Source of the DNA: Caprimulgus europaeus
Lineage: Eukaryota > Chordata > Aves > Caprimulgiformes > Caprimulgidae
Length of the DNA: 64,000 nt
Direction: 5' to 3'
Assembly: GCA_907165065.1 (NCBI GenBank)
Contig: OU015525.1
Location: 51,965,537-52,029,536 of the forward strand
The position numbers were made by a program, and so were the translations under genes. Under the pieces are notes generated by a model. It saw only the letters and a list, made by a program, of their open reading frames with translations, was not told the origin of the DNA and did not search any database. Shown in pieces: positions 12,901 to 25,488 of this stretch (position 1 is the first letter of the stretch; every line of letters begins with the position of its first letter).

Positions 12901-13849
12901 TCCATGATGGTGATGACAAGCAGACTCAATCTGCTCATCATTGACTGTTATAGCTGCAAAACCTGGCTGCTTTGGATGATCTAACTGTCATTTAGTAACT
13001 CACACTCAAGGTTTTAAAACCAAATTATCTTTTTTCCCTTTTTTCTTTGTTTAAAGTATCAGAAAAAGAAACAAGGTTCTAACAGTTACTAGAGAGCAGC
13101 TGTGGGTGGGTCCTGTCTTTTCCAGCAGTCTGATCCTCTACCACACAGGATACATGGCTTGACCAAAGGTAGAAGCCATCATTCTTTTATGTGTGTAGAA
13201 TTTTGAATGTTCCAAAATTCTGTGTTTGCAGCAGCAGCAGATTCATCTGCTGCTGACATCAGCTGCTGACACCTTAAAGCACAGATGCAGGGGCTCAGAA
13301 TTCAGGCTTTCCATCTAAAATGGCTGCCAGGAGTACCAGCCAAGATGTGCTCAGTACAAATAGATTCCCTGCATTGCATAATCAAATGCACTGTCTGGTA
13401 GGAAAAGCAAATAAAAAATATTTTTGGTTGATATTTTGCCTAGTTTCACAGAAATTATCAACTTTTCTCAATGCCCTGCAGACCAGTCTGATGGTGGTCT
13501 AAGAACCACAAATTGATATATTGTGTATCATCAACAATCTCAGCTACAGCACCGACTGCACATGCACTGAATAACTTTGTAGTTACTGCTCTTGCTCACT
13601 TTCACAGATTGCATGTGCTTTGCTCAGAGCGTGGAACCTGCAGAGGCCCCTCGCCTTCAAAAGGCCCACGCCAGCCTTGTCCTTAACAGCAGTGAGATTT
13701 TGTTGTCAGTGTAATATCTTTTATAACAATTTTCTGCCAATTGCAAAACAGGACCAGACTCTAGAGACAGTCTGTAGAAAAGGATTGTTTTGTTTCCACC
13801 CCTGGATGTGTGTCCAACCTATGTTGCAATGTTTGGCTGTGGACTTGTG
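6966..13849. other. Intergenic DNA, no gene supported
   Basis: Mostly AT-rich sequence. A run of about 18 T residues follows the CR1 fragment near 6987-7004. The scattered open frames, up to about 190 codons on the minus strand near 11.5-12.0 kb, show no domain, no conserved-looking composition and no splice-compatible partner. I see nothing else definable except the small inverted repeat near 13.24 kb. Confidence 0.5.
13232..13255. repeat. Perfect 11-bp inverted repeat with CAG/CTG arms
   Basis: CAGCAGCAGAT (13232-13242) and ATCTGCTGCTG (13245-13255) are exact reverse complements separated by two bases, so either strand could form a tight hairpin. A further CAGCTGCTG follows at about 13260. 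It probably arose from short CAG/CTG runs. No function is implied. Confidence 0.7.
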
Positions 13850-14224
13850 TCTTTTTTTTTCTTTTCTTCTTTTCTTTTCTTTTCTTTTCTTTTCTTTTCT
13901 TTTCTTTTCTTTTCTTTTCTTTTCTTTTCTTTTCTTTTCTTTTCTTTTCTTTTCTTTTCTTTTCTTTTCTTTTCTTTTCTTTTCTTTTCTTTTCTTTTCT
14001 TTTCTTTTCTTTTCTTTTCTTTTCTTTTCTTTTCTTTTTTTTCTTTTTTTTTCTCTTCTCTTCTCTTCTCTTCTCTTCTCTTCTCTTCTCTTCTCTTCTC
14101 TTCTCTTCTCTTCTCTTCTCTTCTCTTCTCTTCTCTTCTCTTCTCTTCTCTTCTCTTCTCTTCTCTTCTCTTCTCTTCTCTTCTCTTCTCTTCTCTTCTC
14201 TTCTCTTCTCTTCTCTCCTTTTCT
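13850..14224 (+). repeat. Uninterrupted 375-bp polypyrimidine tract: (TTTTC)n joined to (TTCTC)n
   Basis: Every base from 13850 to 14224 is C or T. The first part, about 13869-14035, is an almost perfect TTTTC array of roughly 33 units. After a T-rich joint (about 14035-14053) it changes to TTCTC units, again roughly 32 copies, to about 14215. The complementary strand is pure purine, a composition known to favour triplex (H-DNA) structures and replication slippage. All open frames read across it (FFSFL, SSLLF, RREEK or KRKEK repeats) are artefacts of the array. Confidence 0.97.
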
Positions 14225-17200
14225 GTTAACTGCCTAAAAACAAAAGAGTATATCCATGAAAATGATCTAGGCTTGAATATTAAGCTGAGCTCCTCACACT
14301 TAAAATCACTGCAGCCTGGAAGCAATTATGAAGACTGAACACTTACTCGTCTCAGAAGAGATTTACAAGTCACCAAGAAATTAGTCAGGCTTGAAGTGCT
14401 GTCTGTAAATTTAGGGGGCAGCTGAAATATAAACACCCAGTTACCACAAACTGAATTTACTTTTTTACTTTTTCTTTTACTCTAAATTACAGTAAGTACT
14501 TATTCTGTAAGTTTCACACCAATAACTTGGATAAATTACCTTTACCAGAGAAAGCTTACATGCAAGGAAAATGGGATAAAGTAATTATAAAGGAAGGCTG
14601 ATCTGTAAGATAGGAGAGTGAAGAACTCTGATTCCATAATTGGATAGAGATGTTAATTACAGTTTTTGTTGGCTTTTAATATGCCACATAGCAAACAGTG
14701 CTTTAAGATAATCTGCATTGACAACTCCAGAACGGCAACTCCAGAGGACTGCTGAAAATCAGAAGCAGTTGGATAAAACCGTAAGTTACTGCAGAGCTCT
14801 AGCACTAAAAAAACCCCAGGAGACTGGCTTAAAACTCGTGAGATTTCAAAAAGCATACAATTCTTTGTAGTTGCCTTTTTGTTTCTGAGTCTGTAGGATA
14901 GTTTTGAGTCGGGTTCTGAAATTACTCTGCAAAGGAATGCCAGAACTAACTTTTTCTTGCAATACAATCTGAAGTGCTCAAATCATGCTGGAATTCCAGG
15001 AACTGGAGCTTGAATGAAAAAGCAAAATGTATGAGATGCTGCAATACTAAAAAAAATGTAAAGACAAATGAAGCACAGTAGTTACAGAGATTAGGTTTTC
15101 TGCCTCTTTTTTTTTTTTTTGAAAGAGAAGACTGATGTAACAAAATACATCCTATAATCTAACAATGATAAGGCATTCCTCTTCCATCAGGGTTTCACTT
15201 GTAGAGTCTGTTGAACTGATCAGACCTCTCTAGGAATAAAGGTCTTGGGAGCATTCCCACTTTTTCAAAAGGACAACTCATGCATAAGTCAGTGAAGTTT
15301 TGGCTGTCTCAGGATACAGTCAGTGAAGTGGCTCTTGTGAGTCACTAAACTCTTCAGTTATACACAGTTGATGTTTCTAGACATTTGGCATTCTTTACCT
15401 GCTCTGGATAGAGATGTCTTATTCTGTGAAAGAGAACTGTCCCCTTAATTTGTGCTAATCTTCTGCAGTATACTATTTGCAGTGAAATTACAGTGGAAAA
15501 ATTTTCAGTGACTTCCTTGGCCTCCAATTAGGAAACATCCTAATGTCCTTCTGACAATTTATTTTCCCCTAGTGCAGTTTAAGAATATATCTACAGCTAG
15601 AGTCTCTGTGATGTTATTGCTTTATTAACAACAAACTTCAGGGAAACAGTAGGAATGAGCTGGTGTGACTGATTAATTGAATGTTTGCCTTCAAGTGGCC
15701 TGTTGTTGGTAACTGTTGGAAATGTATGCGTAGGCTGGCATGAAGTAAGGCAGCATCTCACAGCAGAGATTGTCCTGATTCTCCACAAATAAGTTTGAAA
15801 GGAGAGAAAAAATGCCCAATATATTTCTAAGCAGCAATGACAAATATAAGCTTTTAATTTCTTTTGGAAAGGGCTACACAACGTGAAAGACCAAAAACTC
15901 TCTACCCTTTCTTTGCTTCCTTCTCACTGCCTCCCTCTCTATCCCAACCTCAGCTAGCCTACAACACTTAGGGTGGGTGCTGTTATTACTGGAATACAGG
16001 GAATTTCATCTGGCACAGAGTTTGACCACTTCTCAAACTAAAATAGGCTATACTGGTTTATGCACGATAACCACATCTGTATCTACAGATCTTTTTCGGG
16101 CTCTAACACTGTTAGTAAAACTGAAGTGGCAAAACTCTCTGGAGAGACCAGGCTTTGGCACCAAGCTTTTGACTGTGTAACACTGAAGACAACAGAGTGG
16201 GTGCCTATAAAACAACAGGATTCCTTCCTTAATCATTTCTCATCCTACAGCAGTAATGACCCCACCATGTTGTTCGATAAATGGCTAAAGGGAATAAAAA
16301 GAAAAGCCTAACACCAACAGGCACAACAATCCCTGACAAAGTTCATCCTAAAGTTTGGGTTCCATTTTAACTGTAATTAAAAAAGTATTTTAAATAACAC
16401 TCTACAAGCCTGAAATTCTGTGCTCCTAAAAGTAAAAGCGAATGCTGTAAATAGTGCCAGATGCCCTGAACTGAGTCCATGTCTGAGTTCATTCTTGAAC
16501 ACATGCTGCTATACATAAATTTTTCATATCTTATGTTCTCTTAAGTAAATTCTGAAACCATGAATTCATTTTAGCACTACTGCATACAGCCTTGTTGTTC
16601 AGTGAAAGTATTACAGTCATTTGATCCATCAGTTTTCAGTCCACCACACAGGAAACACACCAGCAACGTTCATCATTTTTAACTTCTTCTCCAGCAACCA
16701 TCATTCCTGTAGATGTTGCTCTTCCAAAACTATATAAAAGACACACCCTCCTTTGGCAATGGATATTTCCTTTTAACAATAAAAGATTAAAGAGAATACA
16801 AGTCCATGGCTGCTCAAGAATGCTCATCTGTAGAGCCTGCAGCAGGAAGGGTGCTGAAGTGTAGGATGCATCTGAAAGAATCAGAGGAAATGGTGTCACC
16901 ACAAGGTTTTGATCTCAGGTGGGAAAAAGGAAATTCAAGACTGAGCTGGACTTATCTCATAAATAACTTACAGATACTACTGAAATCTCTGAGATCTTCT
17001 AAAATCTAAATATTTATCAGTATTAATAAATACTTAACTAAAGGATGTGATGATGGAGAATGGAAACTTCAGCAATTAGATATTAGACAGTTTAAATATA
17101 TATATTTAGATATTCCTCACTTTCTACTAACTGTAAGTAACTACAAGGCCTACTACTTGTTAGGAGGCATGTGTTCAAATCCATCTTCCCACCTCTCCCA

Positions 17201-20200
17201 GTACTGGAAAGACACAGTCAACAAGGCCATCGTATATGAAAAACACTTCTGTACGTCCCCATTCTCTGGACTTCGCTAACCAAGTCATGGTGTTGCTTTA
17301 ACTCAGCATGTCTGAACGAAAGAGCATTTGGCTTCGTTTAATTAAACCATCGACTCTTGCCTGAGATTTTCAAGAGAAGGCGACAGAGTGAGGTGCACAA
17401 TGCGTACAGATGGTATCCAGTGATGTTATTCAGCAGAGGTTTGATTGAAACAAATCTTGTGTGCTTAACCTCTGGTTTTCATGGAGATGCAGGCTTTTCA
17501 CTACCATCAAAATTGGCGGCAGTGAAGTACTCACCTACTTTAAGGATGTTGTCCTTGGCTCATTTAGATTGCTTAACTGATCAAACCAGAGCACTGCTAT
17601 CACCAGTTTATCTAATTGCAGCCCTGGGAAATTCAATATAAATGGTTTGCACAGTCTGATTAACACTCAATTGGGACACAGTGTGAAACATTTAATGAGA
17701 ATAATTTCTAGAATAATCTCTAGAATAAACACAGATATTTTTTGTAGACTCTAAACAAAAGAAGATATAAACTTTTGGGTTTTTCCAGTTGAATATGCTA
17801 CTTGGTATATTTGTCTTTGCAATCACACATCCCTTCTCAAGGTATTTAGGATTCAATAGTGTAACATTTACAGACAGCCTCTCCAACATACAGTGGGCCT
17901 GAGGAAGAACAAATACTTTTCCCTCAGCTCCAACTAATATAAATTCTTGTTAAAGTACATGAAGTACAAGAAAGTACAAAACAATAAGGCAATTGTTTGA
18001 ATAACAACCTTTTTGGCCTTTTTGTGTCTTAAATCCCCAGTTACACTCTTGTGCAGCCTCTTACATTTTATTTCATCTTCTTCCTTCTTTTGTTTAGCTT
18101 CTAATTTTCTAAAATTGTCACCTCCTTTGAAACTCTTGAAAGATAGAGAATCAAAAGCAACTGAAAAAAATTATCAGATAGTTTCCTTTGCATTTCAAAT
18201 TATGACAAAACAAGATATGATTTGTCACAATACAATACTGGAGCTTAGAGGTGTGCTGAGCAACAGGCAGCATATCATTTGCTGCCTGAGTCTGATCTGA
18301 CTGTAAACTGTTTTGGGTAGAAGCTGTGTGTTCATTTTTATGAACTGGATTGTGATAGCCTTACTACTGTAGAGGAAGTCCTGCTCCTTTAGTAGGTCAG
18401 TGCCCATAAAAGTATTGCAGCCTCATCCTGCATTTGTAGGAGGTTGCCAGTGGCATTCTACATGAAAGCACCTTTGGGTGCTTCAAAGGGGGAGGAAATT
18501 GCCTTGAGGAAGGGTGACAAGAGCGACCTTCTGAAGGGAACTCTCCTTCCCCCTTCCTCTTCATAGTTTTGCATTTCTCCAGGGCCTGGAGTTGTCATTT
18601 TGCTGTTTTCATAAGAAGCTGTACTCACACATTTTGAGTTGTAGTTTTTGAGATTAAGGACAACGACATACCATCATTATGCTATGAAAATATAAGATTG
18701 GAGAAGGCAGACGAAAAAAGATTTTGGTTTTGTTCTTGTCTTTTATTTGTATTTTTGTACCTTTGAGCTGCTGTAACCTTAATGAGAATTTACAGGACAA
18801 ATAATTCCCAGCACCTTCTACTGGGGAGAAACCAGGGAGAAACAAAAGAAATTTGCTCAGTGTCCAAATGGCTGAATCAGAAAAATGAACTGGCCTATAT
18901 AAATCCTCTTCTAAAAACACAGTGTGACTGCAGAGAAGCATGAAATATTTGCAGCCATGGTCTTTACCTAATGAGGTCTTATTTTAAAAATTCCTGGCAT
19001 TTTTGTGTTTGGTTAACTCACTTTGAAACACAAAATTTGTTTAAGAACCCTAAATCTTCTTTACAGTGCGCAAGTTGAGCAGAAGTTAAATTTAACTCTG
19101 CTTTTGAATGCAAAATAGATAAGAATCAGAAGAAATGTACAGTGGCTTCCTTACAACTAGCAATCTTTTTTTTTTTTTTAAATTGGGAAAGAATTAGGCC
19201 AGGAGTTCTCTTTTCCAAGGAAGCGAGAACAGTGTTGTGAATTACAGTATTAGATCTTATCTACATCAAGAATTTCCACCTCTTGTTTTCAGGGAGAGCT
19301 TATTATAAAATTAAGTGGACTTATTGCATTTTTAATCAATTCCTTGAAATAAACCAACACCTATATGCCTAAACTGAGATTATATTGTCTGCAGAGAAAC
19401 TTGCCCCTGTTGTGGTTAAATTCATGCAACTTTCTTGCCCAGTTAAAACACTAGGAACTTCAGCAAGAGACAGGATAAGCTGATGAATGAGGAATTAAAG
19501 TTTCAGAATCGTGTAATTTTCTATCAGGAACAATGTAATTGTTTAAAAATCTGTTGACAACTATGTCCCAAACACTGTAAAGTCATGTGCCCCTCCCTTT
19601 CTCTCCTTTCCAGCTCATCCCTAAAAAATTGTGAAAGCTGAAATCTGACACATTCAATCAAAGAGAGGCACATTAAGAAGGGCAGTGCAATACCATGAAA
19701 CTCTGGAAGATGCCTTGTATTGGAGGTGAGAACTGCACAGTAATTAATGCCTTCAGTTTTATTCTTTATTCTGAAATATTGCACTGCTATTAGAGGTGAG
19801 GTATCAAAATCAGAGTAACCAGTATGTCTGTAACCAAATATGACAATTCTTGATTTCCTAACAAGCAAGATTGGAATAAACTCTTTACAGCAAGGGTTAA
19901 CCATGCATGCAGTTTCAGACTCGACCCTTAAGTACATTTCAGCAATTTGCCTGCAGGTTTTTTGAAGGGTCTGTGCGCAGGTAGCTTTGTACGAACCAAC
20001 TTTGTGCTACTGTATGTGCAGGTTAGAGCAGTAGCAGCAGTAGAAAGAACAAAAAAGCATTATGTATCTTCTCTATTGAAGTCACTTGGCATTTCCACCA
20101 AATCAAAGAAAAGCAGACACAAAATAAACCTCTTCCCCATAGCTCCTCTAGCCTCCGACCCCAGCTCATCTGCCAAGAAATGCTGATCTTCTCTGATCCT

Positions 20201-23200
20201 CTTTCCAGCACTGTTTAACTTCTACCTTTGCACATGTGTCAGCCAACCTCAGGCTCTTCACTGAAAGTTCTTGCAGAGCATTAAAATGTTTTCTTCTGAT
20301 TGTCATCTTATACTCTGATATCTTCTCTCTGCATAGACTCCAGATTTTCTGTGCTAGGAAGTCCATGGTAACAGTGGATGATATGCCATTCAGTCTTCTC
20401 TCATTGTACGGGAGAGTGCTTATCTTTCCTACAGAAGCAGCGTAGACCTTAATCACCATTTCTTTAGCAGTTATGACTATTCAGTACAAAGTAGATACTG
20501 TGTTTCACAAGCGTGGCATACTTGTGGTTTACAACTCTCCAACACTCAAGCAAATCATTCTTCCTGGTGGAAAAAAAAATGGATATTGATCTCTGCTGCC
20601 CTGCCTTGAAACCTTGAGCAGATGGCAATAGTGTGCTCAGATAGCTGTTCCCAGGGTCTAGCCTTTGTTTATTTTGTTCTCTAGCCAAAACCTTAACTAT
20701 GACAATAAAGAGCATCAGTTTTAATACAAACACTTCATGCATACTACAACTAGGCAATATTTGGGGTGTTTGTAAAACACTGGTTTGTTTTTCTGTTTAA
20801 GTAAGTAAACATAGCACAAATGTTTTCCCTCAAAAAGGAAATAACACCAAGGAAGAAAGGCTGGAGTTGCCAGCTTGCTCACCCATATGCTGAAATATCC
20901 CCGAGCCTGTTCCGTGGAGCTCGTACAGCATCACACTGTCAGCACCTAGATAGGCAAGTATCAGCTAGGTGAAGATGGCCTGAGCGTTGCTCAGGTCCAC
21001 ATGGGCTATTCCTCTGCATCTTCTAAAGCTGCTAGAGTGGATCTCTGCTACAGACTTTTTTGTGTAATTAACAAAATCTTCGTTGTTGCATAACCGCTAT
21101 GGCCCTCCAAGCTGGCTCTCCAGTAAAAAGGAAACCAAAATCTTCTGCTCTCTCTCCTCTTTGTTTATTTATTCACTCCTGACTAGGGCTTGGATTTTTT
21201 TCTTTAAGTTCACATGTTTATAAACAGTAATTGTATTAACATCTGTTATTTACTTTTCATTCAGTCATTAATTTTCATTAAACTTTCACAGCTAAATATG
21301 TATCTGGCTGACTTTAGAGAGTTGATTGCATATAAGAATTTCAAAATTGAAACCTGACTCTTGCAGTGGGGAATAATTTTTGAAAAAATATTGCAAAAAA
21401 AGCTCATGATCTGATCTGAGAGGGGAAAAGTTGGAAGACACCCATCCTAGACTCAAATGTTAAGATTAATGTTAAGGTTACTACGCAGCAACATATACAC
21501 CAGGCCAAACGAATGGGACAGGTCTGTATCATGTCTCTGCAAAACAGTATTCAAACTCCTCTTTCCCCACGGAGTTCTTTTCCTGGTATATCCAAAGCAA
21601 CATGCGTCATACACCTCAATCCAAGCCTTCCTCTGCTAGCTTGGAGTTTCCTACAGCTTCCTTTCAAACTTTTCTTTGTTCCCTAAACCCAGTTTCATCT
21701 TTCCAGGGGGACACTGTGACCTGCTTTGACTCATGGATGGAGTTAATACAGCACCATAGGTAAAGCCAGACTATGCACAGCTGTAGCTGGTTCTCGTATC
21801 TGATGGCCAGGTGAGAAGTACCCGAAAGACCTTCTTCTGTGCCATGGACAACATTTCCACATGACAGAGCTTTTTTTATTAAAGAGAAGCAACAAGGGAG
21901 TACAAACACTTCTCTAAAAAACACTCACCTTGGGTTGTTATGGCAATTTTTTCAGTCGGTGAACCTGAAGAAAACTAAGCCAGAATTCAAAAAGCAATTT
22001 TTTGCTGAAATCTACAAAAAGAGGTGATACATCAGAAAAGGGAACTGCAGGGAGAAAAAGGCAGTCTCCATGACCATGCCATTAAAGACACATTTCTCTT
22101 TTGTAGTTCTGAGGTAAATACTCTGATAATGTTTTTGCTATTTATTCTGCCCAGCTGCTCTGTGCACTTTTCTCTCTCAGGCAGCCCCTTGCACATGGCC
22201 CTAGTTGTTTCCCCATCATTATCCTGTTATGAAGTATGAAAGTGTAGTTGATCTTGGTGCTGAAAGCATAGCCAGACTGCTTGGTAAAGAAACAAGAACT
22301 TTAAAACAATTTAAAAGGATTTATGGACTCACGTCTGTAATCTCCATCTCCCAAGGATGCATGTACTGGCCTTGCCAGCCATCAAAGCCCTCCTCAGCGC
22401 ACTCGCAGACTACACGCTCCATTTGGAGGGAGGAGTGAAGGGATACTTTCCATGTACTGTAAGAATCATCTGTCTTGGGATTTCTGTGAATTTTAGAGAT
22501 AAAAGGATATAGCACAGAAAAACAAAATGTGTGCATTGCTGTCTTCTTGAGAGTACAATTAACCTTCGTGCTTATGCTCTGAAATAAAACTAGCTACACC
22601 CACAGAAAAAATGCAGCCATGAGCAGAGCTTGGACCACACGTTCAATGTGCACCTGAGCTGAAGATGCTTCTGGCAAAGCTCACTTTCTGTACTGGCTGT
22701 TGTTTAATCAGCTGATATCATAGGCCCAGTGTGAATATCAGAGGAGTTGAGGTCAACTCTGTGCATCTGTCCAAATTCATCCATTTCTATTCAGCTGAAT
22801 ACTTCTCAGCACAAGTCATTCTCTGCTGTTACTCCTTACCAAACTATCACACAGCCACACATAAAGCTTCACTCCCTGTAACAGTGCTTGCATTGAAGTT
22901 CCCACAGAGCTCTGGTTTCAGCGAGAAGCGAATGGTCCTGCAGGATTTGGGTTTTCATTGTTACGGTTTATTTTAAATGAAACAAACTAAAAAAATACAC
23001 TGTGCAGTGGGAGAAGTCTCACATGCCCTTTTAAAGTAATGGCAGCAAATGCTATCAAAGTCCTGTTTATTAATATTTACAAAGTAGTTGATCCAGACAG
23101 TAAGGGGACAACTCCTCTAAACCAGAAATCAAGAGAGAGACTCTCTTGCACAGTTCTTGAGTGAACAAACATTCACAGAGTCCTGAAGTTACAGGCAGCT

Positions 23201-24530
23201 TCTGACTCAGTACCTGCCATATCCATAGGGTAAGCAAAGGCTCTAATGACTCTCCTTCTAATAGTGCCCCATGTTATGCTTGATCATGCAATCGAGTCTG
23301 TGGTTCTCAGGTCAGAAGGATGCCCTCATGGCAGATCAGGTAACATCTGCTTTATCTCCCTTCACCAAAACAGAAGCTCAGAGTTTTGTGTATGGAAATA
23401 CACCGTTGCTTCATGCTAATTTTGTTTAAATCAGCCTATTAATTTTGGTACTATGCAGTCATTCTCAGGATGAGAATGACCTCAGTCTTTCATTATTTAA
23501 TGACTTTCCCTTTGTGAGACAATGTACAGCTCTTCCATGTTGCTCATCACTTTTGGAGAAGGACCAACTTCATGAGTTCCTTGACTGGATGAGGAGGGGA
23601 AAAAGGAAGAACCTTCTTCCTTGCTTTTTAGGGACTGAACTGTAATCTTACTTTCTTCAGGCTGGAGAAACTCCAAATAATTTCCGCTGGCAGAAATAAT
23701 GATGCCTGAATGGCATGTTCTTGCAAATGTAAACAGCGGCACAGCAAGTTGTTTAACCTTTGCCTGAAGCATAATTTCTTAGACAGTGAGGTGCTACCCT
23801 CTCCAAAGCAGCTGCAGAGCATTAGGAGGGTGCCTTTTTTCAAGTGAAACGGGACATATTGAAGCAACAGTAATAATCTCATATTTTCCCATTGCTACTT
23901 ATCACCAGTGAAGTGTTCCTACGCTTCTGTAACGGGACGCATTTCTCTTGGAGGCAGAAAGCTTTAGTGTACATTTCTTCTAGGGAAAGAATTACTAAAA
24001 AGCAGTTTGAAAGCATAATTTTCACCTCAGCATTTAAAGCTTATCTCCCTGTCAGACTCCGGGGCAAGTGAAGTTGTTGGATGAGACCGACTATAAGACT
24101 GGCAGATGAAACCTGCCTGTTTCGGCAGGTTGGGGCAGACAATGAGGTCCAGGTTCAGCTCAGGCAGGCTGCTGCCTACAGCAGGAGGAAGAGCCTGGCC
24201 CTGCTGCCTTCCTTGCCTGCAGGTAAGACCTAGAAAGCCCGGGCAGCTTCTGTGGCCATGAGAGGCCGGGGAGCACGTGGGCAGGGCTGGGACTGGTCAG
24301 GCTCAGCAGCAGCAGCAGGCACTGCTCCCAGATCTCCCACCCAACCTCTTCTCCACCCAAGCACCACTCTCTCCCTTCCCTTCCTTCCCTCTGATGGGAG
24401 CAGCCTGCCCTGGCCCAGCCTTGATGCTTGACTCAGTTTTGCTTGAATCCTAAGCAATTGCTTCAAAAGAGCAGAGCTGGGGAGGACAGAGGGGCCTCCC
24501 TGTGGTCTGGACCATGGTGGGACCTGTCGC
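14225..24530. other. Intergenic DNA upstream of EMILIN2, no gene supported
   Basis: AT-rich non-coding sequence up to about 24.0 kb, then GC-richer toward the EMILIN2 promoter. Short A/T runs occur, for example a T stretch near 19165-19180. The short open frames on both strands have no recognisable features. A donor-like CAG|GTAAGA near 24221 could mark an upstream non-coding exon, but nothing else supports this. Confidence 0.5.
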
Positions 24531-24587
24531 AGGCAGGTCACTCTCATAAGGGCAGGTCACCCACACAAGGGCAGGTCACCCACTCAA
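24531..24587 (+). repeat. Three-copy 19-bp tandem repeat with AGGTCA motifs
   Basis: Three adjacent 19-bp units start at 24531, 24550 and 24569, each built on RGGCAGGTCAC. Copies 2 and 3 differ at a single base; copy 1 is more diverged. Each carries AGGTCA (24535-24540, 24554-24559, 24573-24578), the nuclear-receptor half-site consensus, on the same strand with 13-bp gaps. It lies about 0.8 kb upstream of the EMILIN2 start codon. The repeat is seen directly; a regulatory role is only a possibility. Confidence 0.85.
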
Positions 24588-25290
24588 CATTTCCGAGTTA
24601 GATTTTAACGCCTGACTGAATTTGAATACCCACTGCTCTCTCTGCCCAGCCAACGGTTCTCCTTATGAATAATGGCCTACTGTACATCGCTTCCAGAAGT
24701 AGCTGCCAGCAGCCCAGCAGCCCTCCCAGGCCCAGCGGTCGGGATGAGACTCTTGGGCCATGCAAGTGAACAGTGACTGTGTCAAGGTGGTGATGTTGAG
24801 TGGGACCATGAAGCTGCCTCACGGCAGCAAGCCCACCAACACCTCCCTCGATGCCACTGGGCCCATGCTGCTGCCACTGGAAGGTGAACCCAGTGCTCCA
24901 CTTGCCCGAGGTTGGGGAGCTGCCCCCTGCCCGCCCTGCTCTTCCCCAGGGGCCCGACCCTCTCCCCGCATCAGCTTTCCAGTGGGAAAACCAGGCTCGG
25001 GGCCGGCTGCCGGCCAGCTCGGACAGGAGGACGAGGAGTGGGGGCTGCCCGTGGGAGGCCCCCGCCCACAGCGTCCAGGCACTATGTAGGGCCGGTGGCT
25101 GCCCCTCCGCGTGCGCGCAGCGCCGCTCCTCCTCGGGCGGGGGGCGAGAGCGAGCGGGGACGGAGCCGGGTCCGGCCAGGCGAGGGTGGAGGGGAGCGGC
25201 GCCTCGGCCGGAGGGGGGTGCGGAGCCGCCGTGGAGGGCGGAAACGGGGTGGGGGGGATTTGCGTCAGTGAGGGAGCTGGGAGCGGGCGG

Positions 25291-25320
25291 GACGGACGGA
25301 GGGACTGACGGACGGAGGGA
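25291..25320 (+). repeat. Short direct repeat in the presumed EMILIN2 5' UTR
   Basis: GACGGACGGAGGGA occurs twice, at 25291-25304 and 25307-25320, separated by CT. It is 43 bases upstream of the ATG. It is probably a replication-slippage product. Confidence 0.8.
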
Positions 25321-25363
25321 GCCCGCGGAGAGGCACCGGTCGTCCCCGCTCGCCCGCCGCCCC

Positions 25364-25488
25364 ATGGAGCTGTGTCCGGGGTCCGCGGCGCCCTCGGGCT
25401 GGGCGCTACCGCTCCTCCTCGCACTGGGCGCCGGGCTGACCCACGCCACCCCGCACCTGCGGTATACCCGACCGGGCTCCCGCAGCAA
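25364..25488 (+). CDS. EMILIN2: EMILIN2 exon 1: start codon, signal peptide
   Basis: The ATG at 25364 is in good context (GCCCCATGG) and opens [13 protein letters not shown] followed by a leucine-rich core ([11 protein letters not shown]) and THA, a typical secretory signal with probable cleavage after residue 28. The exon ends CAGCAA|GTGAGT, phase 2, and splits lysine 42. The open frame continues upstream without a stop, but upstream residues are GC-rich and the signal peptide fixes this start. Confidence 0.95.

Noticed and set aside
13850..14224. Regular pentamer arrays considered as a CRISPR-like or satellite array
   Set aside because: There are no spacers between units. It is a simple-sequence microsatellite in an animal genome.
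13620..14338. Long overlapping open frames of about 140-205 codons on both strands
   Set aside because: They are translations of the TTTTC/TTCTC array, which contains no stop codons in any frame.
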